Notes: generated from the sequence alone by a model not told the origin. Counted from the first letter of the stretch, positions 25,944-34,949 are shown. The stretch: 64,000 bases of DNA from Bacillota bacterium (GCA_023435645.1 JAEYRK010000098.1:1-64000); one strand, 5' to 3'. Program-made: numbers and translations.

Positions 25944-27623
25944 ATGAAAAAATTCAAAGATTTGTTTTCCATATTGGACAGATTCTTATTAGGGCTGACA
26001 GGTAGCAAGAACAAGCAGATCGGAGTGCGTTACTTCTGGTGGGCATTTATTCTATTACTGATTGCCCTGAATGGATTTTTGGTATATATCACAGGAGGAA
26101 CACCGAGCACCTTAGCGCATCTGATGTATGTACCGATTATTATTTCTGTATTTCACTTTGGAGTGAAGAGCGGCTTTCTCTGTTCGATCCTAGCCGGATT
26201 AATTCTGGGCCCCTTGATGGAGGGCTTTGATTCTCAGGGAATAGAATCCTATTCCTGGGTGATCAGGATTGTCATCTTTTTTGTTATTGTCATCGTTGTT
26301 GGACAGCTGACAGAATATATCCGCAGGATTAACGATCTTGAGAAGAAAAAAGCTTATGAAGACACCTTCACCGGGCGTCCTAACCTGAATAAATTCAAAG
26401 TTGATCTTGAAGATTATCTGAAGGAATATGGTCAACCCGAAGGAACCGCCCTATTATTTGAATTTGCCAATATGGATATGGTAAATCGTTATGTCAGCTT
26501 TGACATTGGTATCAAAGCAAACCTGAAGCTTTTAGAGGAGGCTGAGGCAGCATTTCCTCAGGGGATAATCTACTCTATTCCACCCAGTCAGTTTATCGTC
26601 TTCCTTCCGCATACGGAATATGCGATGGCATATGGGCAGGCGAAGGAATTTTCAGGGAAGATGAAGCTGCCGGTTTATGTGGAGGATCTTCCGGTTGCAA
26701 TTATCACCAGGGGAGGTCTGGTAAGCATACCGCACCATGGAACTGATCCGGAGGATATTATTGAGAAGCTGGCGAAGGCTCTTGATCAGGCAGCAAAATC
26801 CCATCATGAGCTAATCGCTTATGATGAGAAATTTGCTATGGAGAGCAAGGAATTCTATAAAACCCTGATTTCTCTGTATAGAGCGGTACAAAATAACGGC
26901 TTTATGTTGGTGTACCAACCGAAGGTAAGTCTGAAGGATCAGGAGCTGGCCGGAGTGGAGGCATTGCTACGCTGGAATGACTGTACCTACAAGAATATTC
27001 CTATTTCTGATGTGATTAAAATAGCAGAGGATGCGGAATTCATCGGTCAGATTACCAGATGGGTGATTGAACATGCGATACTACAGCTGAAGTCATGGCA
27101 GAGAGAGGGAATTCATACCAGGATAGCAATCAATCTGTCCTCAAGAGATCTGAAGGATACTGCGATTCTTGAGTTTACTAAGGATTGCATGGAGATCCAT
27201 CAGATAGAACCCGGTTATCTGGAATTTGAGTTGACGGAACGGACCATGATTGAAGATGAAGAGAAGCTGATTGTGGTTTTAAATGAGATTAGAAATGCAG
27301 GAATTAAGGTATCGCTGGATGATTACGGAACAGGCCATAATTCTCTGAAATATATATCAGAATTATTCTTCCATTTTGATTACATTAAGATAGATAAGCA
27401 ATTTATTGATGAGATTAAAAGCAATATTATTTTGATTGAAGCAATCATTAAAGCTGCCCACAGCTTTGGCATTGAGGTAATTGCTGAGGGGGTTGAGCTG
27501 GAGGAGCAGCATGATATCATCAAGGAGATCAATTGTGATTATGTGCAGGGCTATTATTTCAGTAAACCCCTAGCTCCGGAGCAGCTGTCAGAGTTTAATC
27601 CGAGACGTCAGGCCAGCGAATAA
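25944..27623 (+). CDS. Membrane protein with degenerate GGDEF and EAL domains
   Basis: 559 residues. About four or five hydrophobic segments occupy ~25-130, then a GGDEF-like domain in which the signature is replaced (SIPPSQFIVFLPHTE), so cyclase activity is not expected, then a complete EAL domain: GVEALLRWN (E339), NLSSRDL, ELTERTMIE, LDDYGTGHNSL, EGVE and YVQGYYFSKPL. It should be a c-di-GMP phosphodiesterase or a c-di-GMP sensor. The start is ATG 25944, behind AAAGGGTG; the open frame extends 51 bp further upstream into the HD-GYP gene. Together with 23246 and 24866 it forms a three-gene c-di-GMP-lowering operon. Confidence 0.9.
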   Translation: MKKFKDLFSILDRFLLGLTGSKNKQIGVRYFWWAFILLLIALNGFLVYITGGTPSTLAHLMYVPIIISVFHFGVKSGFLCSILAGLILGPLMEGFDSQGIESYSWVIRIVIFFVIVIVVGQLTEYIRRINDLEKKKAYEDTFTGRPNLNKFKVDLEDYLKEYGQPEGTALLFEFANMDMVNRYVSFDIGIKANLKLLEEAEAAFPQGIIYSIPPSQFIVFLPHTEYAMAYGQAKEFSGKMKLPVYVEDLPVAIITRGGLVSIPHHGTDPEDIIEKLAKALDQAAKSHHELIAYDEKFAMESKEFYKTLISLYRAVQNNGFMLVYQPKVSLKDQELAGVEALLRWNDCTYKNIPISDVIKIAEDAEFIGQITRWVIEHAILQLKSWQREGIHTRIAINLSSRDLKDTAILEFTKDCMEIHQIEPGYLEFELTERTMIEDEEKLIVVLNEIRNAGIKVSLDDYGTGHNSLKYISELFFHFDYIKIDKQFIDEIKSNIILIEAIIKAAHSFGIEVIAEGVELEEQHDIIKEINCDYVQGYYFSKPLAPEQLSEFNPRRQASE

Positions 27624-27665
27624 GAATAACAGAAAGTAGTATTTTAATTCATAGAATAGTTTTCT

Positions 27666-27742
27666 TGCCCCCATCGTAGTCAGGATTGGAGCTAGACCTT
27701 GTCATTTAGACAGGGTGAGTCCCTATTCCCTTCGTGGGGGCA
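27666..27742 (+). ncRNA. Unassigned foldable element between EAL and ABC genes
   Basis: The outer stem TGCCCCCA (27666-27673) / TGGGGGCA (27735-27742) encloses an inner helix GGATTGG/CTATTCC with one mismatch and an apical perfect helix ACCTTGTC (27696-27703) / GACAGGGT (27709-27716) with an ATTTA loop. No U-tract follows on either strand, which argues against a simple terminator. I cannot match it to a riboswitch class; the downstream extended -10 promoter at 27777-27785 means that it would belong to the upstream transcript or to a separate small RNA. Confidence 0.4.
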
Positions 27743-27760
27743 GTGATATGCTTACTGGTA

Positions 27761-27785
27761 ATCACATAGAAATATGTGATATAAT
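27761..27785 (+). promoter_or_regulatory. Extended -10 promoter overlapped by an inverted repeat
   Basis: TGATATAAT (TG at 27777-27778, TATAAT at 27780-27785) is an extended -10 without a clear -35. The perfect inverted repeat ATCACATA (27761-27768) / TATGTGAT (27773-27780) with a GAAA centre overlaps it, as expected of a repressor operator for the ABC genes. Confidence 0.55.
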
Positions 27786-27823
27786 TTGCTTCATAGACAT
27801 TTTGTAAGATCAGTTAGGAGAAA

Positions 27824-28570
27824 ATGATGAAGAACAGCTTTATAAAACTGGAGCAGGTATCCTTTTCTTATGGCAAGAAGGATATTCTTAAGAATCTGGA
27901 GCTTGCGCTGGAGCAGGGGGCTTCCTACTCCTTAATCGGTGCCTCAGGGGTGGGAAAAAGCACACTTCTTAATCTGCTTGCAGGCTTTTTAAAGCCGGAT
28001 AGTGGAAGGGTTCTGATTAACAATACTGTATGTTCAGCTCCCAGGAGGGAGACAGCCTTCCTTTTTCAGGAGCTGGGCCTATTACCCTGGCAGACAGTCT
28101 GGGAAGCAGTCTGTATGCCTCTCAGAGCTAGGAGAAGCAAAGAGGGAATGCGAGATAAGGTGACCTATCTGCTTCAGGAGCTGGGTCTTGATCAATACAA
28201 GGAGAAGTATCCCAGTGAGCTTAGTGGGGGAGAGCAGCAAAGGGTGGCACTGGCCAGGACATTAATCGGAGAACCGGACTTATTATTAATGGACGAGCCC
28301 ACCTCCGCACTAGATGCAATGACCAAGGAGAAGCTTCAGCAGCTGATCCTTAGGGAGCATAAGAAAAGAGCTACCACCCTTTTGTTTGTGACTCATGATA
28401 TCGAGGAAGCAATTATGTTAGCTGAAAGGCTATTGATTATGAATACAGATGGGACAGTGACGGAGCTTAGGAACGGCTTCTATGGGGTAAGTGAGGCCAG
28501 AGAACAGATTGGATTTTATCAGGAGTGTATCAGGATCAGAGCTTTATTGAAGCAGGAGCGTGTGCTATGA
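27824..28570 (+). CDS. ABC transporter ATPase (SsuB/TauB/ThiZ type)
   Basis: 248-residue ATPase: Walker A GASGVGKST at residues ~38-46, Q-loop FQELGLLPWQTV typical of nitrate/sulfonate/taurine-type transporters, signature LSGGEQQRVALARTL, Walker B LLLMDEPTSALD, and H-loop VTHD. It energises the permease at 28567, whose start overlaps this stop (ATGA). The binding protein is on the opposite strand at 29500-30525. AGTTAGGAG precedes the start. The substrate is unknown; candidates for this class are aliphatic sulfonates, pyrimidine precursors of thiamine, and riboflavin. Confidence 0.92.
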   Translation: MMKNSFIKLEQVSFSYGKKDILKNLELALEQGASYSLIGASGVGKSTLLNLLAGFLKPDSGRVLINNTVCSAPRRETAFLFQELGLLPWQTVWEAVCMPLRARRSKEGMRDKVTYLLQELGLDQYKEKYPSELSGGEQQRVALARTLIGEPDLLLMDEPTSALDAMTKEKLQQLILREHKKRATTLLFVTHDIEEAIMLAERLLIMNTDGTVTELRNGFYGVSEAREQIGFYQECIRIRALLKQERVL

Positions 28571-29337
28571 AGTTGATGAAGAGAATATACCGGAGCCAGC
28601 TGATTGGATTTCTTAGCTTCCTTCTTCTATGGGAGCTGCTGCATCTGATTCTTAAGACCCATACAGTACCTTCCCCAATAGAAACTATTTTCTACATGAT
28701 GACTGTGCTGGAGAAGCTGTTGAGGCATTGCGCAGCCAGTATTTTAAGAGTAGGAGCTGCCATTTTTATCTCTGTTCTGCTGGGAGTCCCGATAGGGATA
28801 CTTCTGGGAGTGAATAAAGTCATGAAGAGACTGTTTTCGCCATTATTATATTTTATTTATCCGATACCCAAGGTAGCCTTCCTGCCGGTGTTCATGCTAA
28901 TGTTCGGGCTTGGCAATAGCTCAAAGATACTCCTGGTCATATGGATCATTATATTCCAAATTATCCTCTCTGTCCGGGATGGAGTGGGACAGATTGCACC
29001 GGTCTACTTTCAGGTGATGGATAGCTTCTGCATCACCGGACTACAAAGGTACCGTTATTTGATCCTGCCTGCAATCCTCCCACAGATATTTTCGGGCCTA
29101 CGAGTAAGTATTGGAATTTCTCTAGCCTCTCTATTCTTTGCAGAGAATTATGCAACCAGGTACGGCATTGGGTATTATATCTTAAGTGCCTGGACGAAGA
29201 TGAACTATGTGGAGATGTTCAGTGGAATCTTAGCTCTGGGACTGGTAGGAATCCTGCTGTTCAGAATTCTGGACCGACTTGAGTCCATCTGCACCCCCTG
29301 GATGAGGCTCGGTAAGAAGGATAGGGACCAAGGATAG
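28567..29337 (+). CDS. ABC transporter permease (SsuC/TauC/ThiX type)
   Basis: 256-residue membrane permease with about six helices. The EAA-type loop is MDSFCITGLQRYRYLILPAILPQIFSGLRVSIG, as in sulfonate/taurine-type permeases, and PIPKVAFLPVFMLMFGLG matches the same family. Start ATG 28567 is chosen over the longer frame because it gives the ATGA overlap with the ATPase and has GCAGGAGCG upstream. A long terminator follows. Confidence 0.92.
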   Translation: MKLMKRIYRSQLIGFLSFLLLWELLHLILKTHTVPSPIETIFYMMTVLEKLLRHCAASILRVGAAIFISVLLGVPIGILLGVNKVMKRLFSPLLYFIYPIPKVAFLPVFMLMFGLGNSSKILLVIWIIIFQIILSVRDGVGQIAPVYFQVMDSFCITGLQRYRYLILPAILPQIFSGLRVSIGISLASLFFAENYATRYGIGYYILSAWTKMNYVEMFSGILALGLVGILLFRILDRLESICTPWMRLGKKDRDQG

Positions 29338-29386
29338 GAACTCTTCAGAATGATGGATAAGAACGAGTAATAGAAATGAATAATAA

Positions 29387-29456
29387 GACCCTCCTTCCGG
29401 GCATTCCTAAGATGGTTATTCATCCAATTAGGAAATGAGCCGGAGGAGGGCTTTTT
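29387..29456 (+). terminator. Long terminator between convergent ABC components
   Basis: Nested arms CCCTCC/GGAGGG, CCGG/CCGG and ATTCCTAA/TTAGGAAAT make a stem of about 20 bp, followed by CTTTTTC on the plus strand. It closes the ATPase-permease transcript. Confidence 0.8.
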
Positions 29457-29499
29457 CAATACGATCTATTAAGGGGAGCTAACGGTGTCAGGAGAGATT

Positions 29500-30525
29500 T
29501 TACTGTAGATAAGAGAAATCTGTTAACTCCTCATAGCGATAGCTCTTTTTAATCTGTCCCTTCTCCTTGGTCCAAGCGATGATCTGATCGAATTGCTTCT
29601 GATCAATCACCCCTGCATACTGAAATTTCTCATCCATAGACGTAAGATATTCATTGATTGCCTCAGGGAATTGATAATTCTTCAGGATGTCACTGTACTC
29701 AGATACATCAGCAGTATTCATATAATCAATTGCCATATGATAAGCCTGATAGAAGGCTATGATATCCCCCGGTCTTTGCTCCGTCATTTCCTCAAGGAAC
29801 AGGATAGTACCGCCCTTGATGCCTGCTTCCTTGGAGCTTCCCAGTAGGTGGGCGCCTTGCTTTACAAGCATTCCGGCCTGGGGCTCTGTAAATACTACTC
29901 CGTCAATCTGATTGGACATTAATGCCTCAGACCTGCCGGAGAAGGAGGGAATTTCAACGATTTCATAGGTAAAGTTATATTCCTTCGCGAATTCATCCAT
30001 GATATATTCCAGAATGAAGTTAGGTACAAGAGAGATGCTTTTATCCTTTAGGTCCTCCAGCTTTGTTATACCGGAATCGGGAGAAGATAAAATCTTAAAA
30101 TCCTCATTGATATCGGAGGTGATCTTCATGGGGATTCCCCGATCCACGAAGCTTGCACCTGTCATGACATCTCCGATGATGGCATCCAGCTCCTTCGCCT
30201 GAACTGCAACATTCCGGTCATTGGGGGATGAGAACATCTGAAGGGAAACCTTCGCACCGACCTCCTCGAAGTAGCCCTTTTCGTAAGCAAGAATAATCGG
30301 AATGGCAGCTTCAGCCGGTAACAATCCGACCGTAAATTCCTCTCCACTTGGTGTCATAAGATCAGGACCGGAGGTGGGTTCAGCATCCTGAGCTTCAGGC
30401 CCTGTTGTTGGTGTTACCGGTGTCATGGTTGGTGTCGGAGGAGTCCCGGTAGCATCCTTCTTGCCGCAGGCAGTGAGTAATAGGATTGCAGCGAATAGGA
30501 TCAATAATTCAAGTCGTTTCTTCAT
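29500..30525 (-). CDS. NMT1/SsuA-type ABC substrate-binding lipoprotein
   Basis: 341-residue lipoprotein. Signal peptide LLILFAAILLLTAC with lipobox LTAC, then a Pro/Thr-rich flexible linker (~25-60), then a binding protein of the NMT1/THI5-like/SsuA class (FTVGLLPAEAAIPIILAYEKGYFEEVGAKV; IGDVMTGASF; SLVPNFILEYIM). It presumably serves the ATPase and permease at 27824-29337, which converge on it. ATG 30525 is chosen because AAAGGAG lies before it and the signal peptide then starts correctly; the frame is open to 30564. It is 22 bp downstream of a deacetylase gene on the same strand, so the binding protein and deacetylase are probably cotranscribed, an unusual split of the transporter. Confidence 0.9.
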   Translation of the reverse strand: MKKRLELLILFAAILLLTACGKKDATGTPPTPTMTPVTPTTGPEAQDAEPTSGPDLMTPSGEEFTVGLLPAEAAIPIILAYEKGYFEEVGAKVSLQMFSSPNDRNVAVQAKELDAIIGDVMTGASFVDRGIPMKITSDINEDFKILSSPDSGITKLEDLKDKSISLVPNFILEYIMDEFAKEYNFTYEIVEIPSFSGRSEALMSNQIDGVVFTEPQAGMLVKQGAHLLGSSKEAGIKGGTILFLEEMTEQRPGDIIAFYQAYHMAIDYMNTADVSEYSDILKNYQFPEAINEYLTSMDEKFQYAGVIDQKQFDQIIAWTKEKGQIKKSYRYEELTDFSYLQ

Positions 30526-30547
30526 TTGATATCTCCTTTTTGTTTGA

Positions 30548-31315
30548 CTACTCTTCCGGTTCAATGCCGGTTAGTAGCTTTATAAATTGCTTCAGCTCCA
30601 TGAAATAGGGGATGACATTCCGCCTGAGCAGAAGCGGGTCAATGCTTGTATCGTTTTTTCCTCCCTCACTGGTGAAGGCCAGCCGAAAGCCCTTTCTCCG
30701 CAGCAGGGAGACATGACGGTCGATCCATAAACCGAAGGGATAGGCAAAGGTATCTGTAACATCAAGGATGCCACTGGCATTACAGCGGTCCAGGTCCTCG
30801 GAAATGGCTTGATCATCTGTTACCATCATAGCACTGGAGGTTCTGCTGCTTCTGGTATGGAAAAGCTCCGTATGATTCGCATATTCGAAGACATCCTTCA
30901 TCTCCTCCAGATCATTCCTGGTCATACAGATAGAGCTTTCCGTCTGAAAGGGCTTTGCAGAGGTATGAAGCCATCCTGTGACAACGAAGCCTACAGCATG
31001 GAAATGATACTTTTTCAGGATGGGATAGGCATACTCTTTGACCGACTGATAGCAGTCGTCAAAGGTTAACAGCACCGATTTCTGAGGTATCGCTTTCCCA
31101 TGGTAAAAGTACTGTCTTAATTCTTCCAGACTTAGGGTGTGAAACCCGTTTACGAACAGATAATTCATCTGTTCTTCAAAATTTTCAAGTGACACAAAGA
31201 GGGTAGGCGGCAGCTCATCGTAGTAATTTTGATTCACATCGATGGGGGAGTACTGCTCAGGCCGAAGCATACGTCTTTCCCTGATTTCGTGATACATTAG
31301 TGTAACAAATGACAT
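30548..31315 (-). CDS. Polysaccharide deacetylase family protein, no signal peptide
   Basis: 255-residue NodB-fold protein: VTLMYHEI at the start, motif 1 LLTFDDCYQS with the metal-binding Asp pair, motif 2 ANHTELFHTRSS (HxxxxH-type metal His), and DTFAYPFGLWIDRHV, with a later GGKNDTSIDPLLLRRNVIPY. It resembles IcaB-like deacetylases, but has no signal peptide or transmembrane helix when started at ATG 31315, which is preceded by TTAGGAGGAAATCA. It may therefore act on an intracellular N-acetylated molecule. It is the first gene of a unit with the binding lipoprotein. Confidence 0.82.
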   Translation of the reverse strand: MSFVTLMYHEIRERRMLRPEQYSPIDVNQNYYDELPPTLFVSLENFEEQMNYLFVNGFHTLSLEELRQYFYHGKAIPQKSVLLTFDDCYQSVKEYAYPILKKYHFHAVGFVVTGWLHTSAKPFQTESSICMTRNDLEEMKDVFEYANHTELFHTRSSRTSSAMMVTDDQAISEDLDRCNASGILDVTDTFAYPFGLWIDRHVSLLRRKGFRLAFTSEGGKNDTSIDPLLLRRNVIPYFMELKQFIKLLTGIEPEE

Positions 31316-31658
31316 TGATTTCCTCCTAACCGGCTTCAGAGGGTTATCCGAAACCAAAGATAAATATATCACAGATAAGGATAAAATAAAATAGCCTTTG
31401 TAATTAAGTAGTTAATTCTTTTGTAGGATTATGTAGTTTATTCTTTGTGATTCTGTTGCTATCTATTTATCTGTATGTGCCTGTAGCAAGAGGGTAGCGA
31501 AGCCCTTATGGTTTGATGGATTTTTCTTGCAGAAAATCAGTGCAGCAGTTGATGAGCTATAACCCTCAATTGTGCACTGATAGGATACACTATATTTTCT
31601 TCCTATATTAAGCATTCTTTATTAAGGGTATTCCTACAATCCGAACAGTAGTCAAAGC
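31316..31658. other. Intergenic region with hairpin
   Basis: 343 bp between two minus-strand genes. The only clear structure is TCAGTGCA (31537-31544) / TGCACTGA (31573-31580), extended by TTGA/TCAA, which on the minus strand is followed by TTTT and probably terminates the 31659-33275 transcript. No promoter was identified with confidence. Confidence 0.5.
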
Positions 31659-33275
31659 TTATTTTATACCAACTACAGTATGAACCTCTTCACCCTCAGT
31701 ATAGGAAATGGTAATAGTATCTCCGATCTCATAACGGATAATACCGATAAAATCGGAAACATTGACATCAAAGATCGCTTTATTGTTATTTAGAAGAATG
31801 TAGTAGTGAGAGTTCCCTTCGATGACACTCTGAGCTATCTTAGCGATTGTACCGGTAACCGTTGGTACCTTTGCATTGACATCCACACCGACACCGCTGC
31901 TTCTCATCAGCTCCACATAGGTCTTCTCACTAGCACTCACGGAATCACCGATTGCTACGACCTGATATTGTGCGACATTAACCATCGCATAGGCCTTTAC
32001 CAGACCGGCGGCATCCTTCAGGGCCATAAAATAGGTGGGCTGATTTCCGATATTGAGTAATAAGGGGAAGGTAGCCTTATATCCAAGATGCTGGACCTTG
32101 CCCTCTGCAGAGGACATCGCAGAGTATTCCTCTGCTCCGGAGATAGTATAGAATCTAGTTTCCGCGGTTCTCTGATTCATCAATACAAAGCCCACATTGG
32201 ACTGATCTGCACCGACAGAGGTGACACCGGTGTAAACCCATACATCATCCTCCAGTACCAGATAATTATATCCGTCGGTGGTTTGGAGGGCATCCCTCTG
32301 GCCAATCACGGAATTCCAATAGCCGTGCTTGAGGGTTCCGTGGTAATCATAGAGTGAAATCAAAAGCTCAGCGGAGTAAACACGATCAACCCAGTTGGGT
32401 ACCTCATCTATCGCATAATCTATATGCTCACCGGTGATGGCATTCACCATGACCACCCTTCCGATGGTCTGTCCACCGAACAATCCGATGTTGTATTTCT
32501 TTACCGGACAGATCCAAACAGGGATTCCCTCATCATTGATCTCAAAATTAATTTTGTCAAAGATATAGGTCGGGTATTTGAACCTAAGATATCGGTAGAT
32601 GTTTCTGGAAAAATGCTCTGACTCGGAATACTTGATTCCAGACTCCAGCTTAACCAATTCTGTCTCCTGCGTTGCCATGTCGATTCGGATATAGGCAGGG
32701 ATTCCTTCCTTGCGGTTGTTCAGCCATTTAAAGATATTGCCATAGCGTAAGGGGGTTACACGAACCGGCTTATTCTGATAATTAATCTGAGTATAGTTTT
32801 CAGCTACTTCAAATTGGGAGACATATTCCATAATGCTGCCCATTTTTCTGGAGCCAAGTAAAGAGGCAGAGTCCTTATCCAGGATGGGAATATCCTTATA
32901 GGAAATCTGGGGGATATCCTCTGTAAAATTCCGGTCCATCGGAGTCAGTAGCTTCTGATACCTTCTGGCATTTACAATCGGGGAGGAGAGGATGCTACCG
33001 AAAATCAAGAAAAGAATAATGGCAACGGTGATACCACTTGTAAGCAGGATGGATTTGCTGCGAAAAATTCCTTTTCCAATGTAAATATGGCCCTTATGAT
33101 CCTTCTCTGCGCTATAAACGACCGAAAGAATGATTGCGATCAGCAAAGCCCCAATCAGAAAGAACCACATACCGGGGGAGTGGATGTTAATCGCCGGGAG
33201 TGCCAGATAATAATAAATAAACCCGATAACTCCCAGGGAGATGGCTAAGATCAGATATTTGATCAAACGTTTCAT
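31659..33275 (-). CDS. Conserved membrane-anchored protein of unknown function
   Basis: 538 residues. Three hydrophobic helices occupy ~5-25, ~35-55 and ~78-100; the remaining ~430 residues are presumably outside the cell and rich in beta strands. Features include VTPLRYGNIFKWLNNRKEGIPAYIRID near residues 180-205, VVMVNAITGEHIDYAIDEVPNWVDRVY and HGYWNSVIGQRD. The VVMVNAITGEH phrase recalls PepSY-type repeats, in which a ligand-binding or protease-inhibitory role is known, but I cannot assign a domain safely. AGGAGATAATC lies before the start. Single gene, probably terminated by the hairpin near 31540. Confidence 0.65.
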   Translation of the reverse strand: MKRLIKYLILAISLGVIGFIYYYLALPAINIHSPGMWFFLIGALLIAIILSVVYSAEKDHKGHIYIGKGIFRSKSILLTSGITVAIILFLIFGSILSSPIVNARRYQKLLTPMDRNFTEDIPQISYKDIPILDKDSASLLGSRKMGSIMEYVSQFEVAENYTQINYQNKPVRVTPLRYGNIFKWLNNRKEGIPAYIRIDMATQETELVKLESGIKYSESEHFSRNIYRYLRFKYPTYIFDKINFEINDEGIPVWICPVKKYNIGLFGGQTIGRVVMVNAITGEHIDYAIDEVPNWVDRVYSAELLISLYDYHGTLKHGYWNSVIGQRDALQTTDGYNYLVLEDDVWVYTGVTSVGADQSNVGFVLMNQRTAETRFYTISGAEEYSAMSSAEGKVQHLGYKATFPLLLNIGNQPTYFMALKDAAGLVKAYAMVNVAQYQVVAIGDSVSASEKTYVELMRSSGVGVDVNAKVPTVTGTIAKIAQSVIEGNSHYYILLNNNKAIFDVNVSDFIGIIRYEIGDTITISYTEGEEVHTVVGIK

Positions 33276-33544
33276 ATGATTATCTCCTGACTAATTTTAA
33301 TGTAGATTTATCTTAACTATAACAAACCAATGGATAAAGTCAATGAATAACAGATTAAAATTTGCTTAAATCCCTTCAGCATACCCTTTTACAGAGGCTG
33401 CAGGGCATACTGATTATATCTTATTCACGATATTATGATGAAATGTAAATGATGTTCCATTGATAGGCCTGAATAAATGCCTCTTCACCATGGAATGCTA
33501 CCTGAAACGATATGATCTGAAGAAATACAGGTGGGTTTATAGGA

Positions 33545-34798
33545 ATGGCGATTGGATATGCATGCGTTGCGGTGGGAGTCCCCGGGGCAGGTATGATAGG
33601 CTGCACATTGAAAAATGCCGGGGAGCATAAATTAAGGTCCATGATTAGCTCAAATTTAAAGGCCCTAGAGGTATTGGTGGATTATAACAAAGAGAATGGA
33701 ATTAAGCTCTTTCGAATCAGCTCGGATATCATTCCCTTTGCTTCCCATCCGGTGAATCAAATTCCCTGGTGGATAAATTACAGGGATGAGCTGATGGGAA
33801 TCGGTATTCGGATCAGGGAAGCCGGGATCAGGGTCTCCATGCATCCTGGACAATATACCGTACTTAATTCGCCTGGTGCTGGAGTAGTTCAGAATGCAAT
33901 CGGTGATCTGATCTATCATGACAGGGTACTTCACTCCCTCGGTATGGACCGGAGCAACAAGCTGGTGCTCCATATCGGTGGAAGCTATGGGGATAAGGCT
34001 CATGCGATGAAGACCTTTGTAGAGAACTACCGGGGCTTACCCCAGGAGCTGAAGGATCGGCTGGTTATTGAGAATGATGATAAAACCTATCATGTGAAAG
34101 AGGTGCTTTCTATCTCAGAACTGACCGGAGCACCGGTTGTCTTTGATAACCTGCATCATATGGTCAGGCCGCCTGATCAGGTTTTACCCATGGAGTACTG
34201 GGTCAGGGAATGTGGCAGGACCTGGCAGAAGGAGGATGGAAGCCAGAAGCTTCATTATTCTGAACAAAAGATAGGCGGGGTCCCTGGAGCACACTCAGAT
34301 ACCGTAGGACTGGTGAATTTCCTGGATTTTTATGACAGGCTGCCGGAACAGAAGCCGGATATCATGCTGGAGGTTAAGGATAAGAATCTCTCCGCCATCA
34401 AATGTATTTTGGGTGTGAAGGATGCATCAACAAAGGATTTGGAGCAGGAATGGTACAGGTATCAATATTTCCTATTAAGCCGATCAGCTGAACTATATCA
34501 TAGCAGCAAGGCACTGCTTCAGGGTAAGGTGTCAGGGTGCGTGAAGGAATTTTATGAGTTTCTGGAGGAAGCGTATGAACTACCTGAGAATCCGGAGGCT
34601 GAGATGAATGCGGCCCAGCATATATGGGGATACCTAAGCGGGGGCAGTAATAACAGAGAGAGGAACCGATATTATAAGCTTATGGAGGCATATCAAAGGG
34701 GAACAGGCGAGATAAGGGCGGTGAAGAACCATCTTATGAAGATGGCGAACCTCAGGGAACTGGATGATTTGACACAGTCCTTGTATTTCTACCTCTAG
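33545..34798 (+). CDS. uvsE: UV damage endonuclease
   Basis: 417-residue UV-damage endonuclease (UVDE) that nicks DNA 5' of photoproducts and other distortions as a metal-dependent TIM-barrel enzyme. Metal-binding motifs visible are SMHPGQYTVLNSP, LVLHIGGSYGDK, RLVIENDDKTYHV, VVFDNLHHMVRP, PGAHSDTV and DIMLEVKDKNLS. Length is longer than Thermus UvsE (about 300 residues), the extra part being C-terminal as in Clostridia. The start follows AGGTGGG at longer-than-usual spacing, so the exact start is less certain. An AlkA-like glycosylase nearby (36269) makes this a small DNA-repair neighbourhood, though not an operon. Confidence 0.92.
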   Translation: MAIGYACVAVGVPGAGMIGCTLKNAGEHKLRSMISSNLKALEVLVDYNKENGIKLFRISSDIIPFASHPVNQIPWWINYRDELMGIGIRIREAGIRVSMHPGQYTVLNSPGAGVVQNAIGDLIYHDRVLHSLGMDRSNKLVLHIGGSYGDKAHAMKTFVENYRGLPQELKDRLVIENDDKTYHVKEVLSISELTGAPVVFDNLHHMVRPPDQVLPMEYWVRECGRTWQKEDGSQKLHYSEQKIGGVPGAHSDTVGLVNFLDFYDRLPEQKPDIMLEVKDKNLSAIKCILGVKDASTKDLEQEWYRYQYFLLSRSAELYHSSKALLQGKVSGCVKEFYEFLEEAYELPENPEAEMNAAQHIWGYLSGGSNNRERNRYYKLMEAYQRGTGEIRAVKNHLMKMANLRELDDLTQSLYFYL

Positions 34799-34901
34799 CA
34801 AGTGATTACCCAAATAATTTCTATTATCCGTAACACAGTAAGCGCATCAAGCTTCGCTTTAGAGGCAGTGATTATCATTATGAATATTTTTAGCGAATGA
34901 A

Positions 34902-34939
34902 AGGGAAAGCCCCGAATAAAACATTCAGGGCTTTCCCTT
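34902..34939. terminator. Bidirectional terminator
   Basis: GGGAAAGCCC (34903-34912) pairs with GGGCTTTCCC (34928-34937), with CGAAT/ATTC extending the stem inward. It lies between the convergent uvsE and GH43 genes; short T-runs flank it on both strands. Confidence 0.8.
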
Positions 34940-34949
34940 ATATGATATC

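Noticed and set aside
27666..27742. TPP riboswitch before an NMT1/THI5-type transporter
   Set aside because: The conserved TPP motifs (CTGAGA and the pyrophosphate-helix core) are not found, and the element lies upstream of the promoter.
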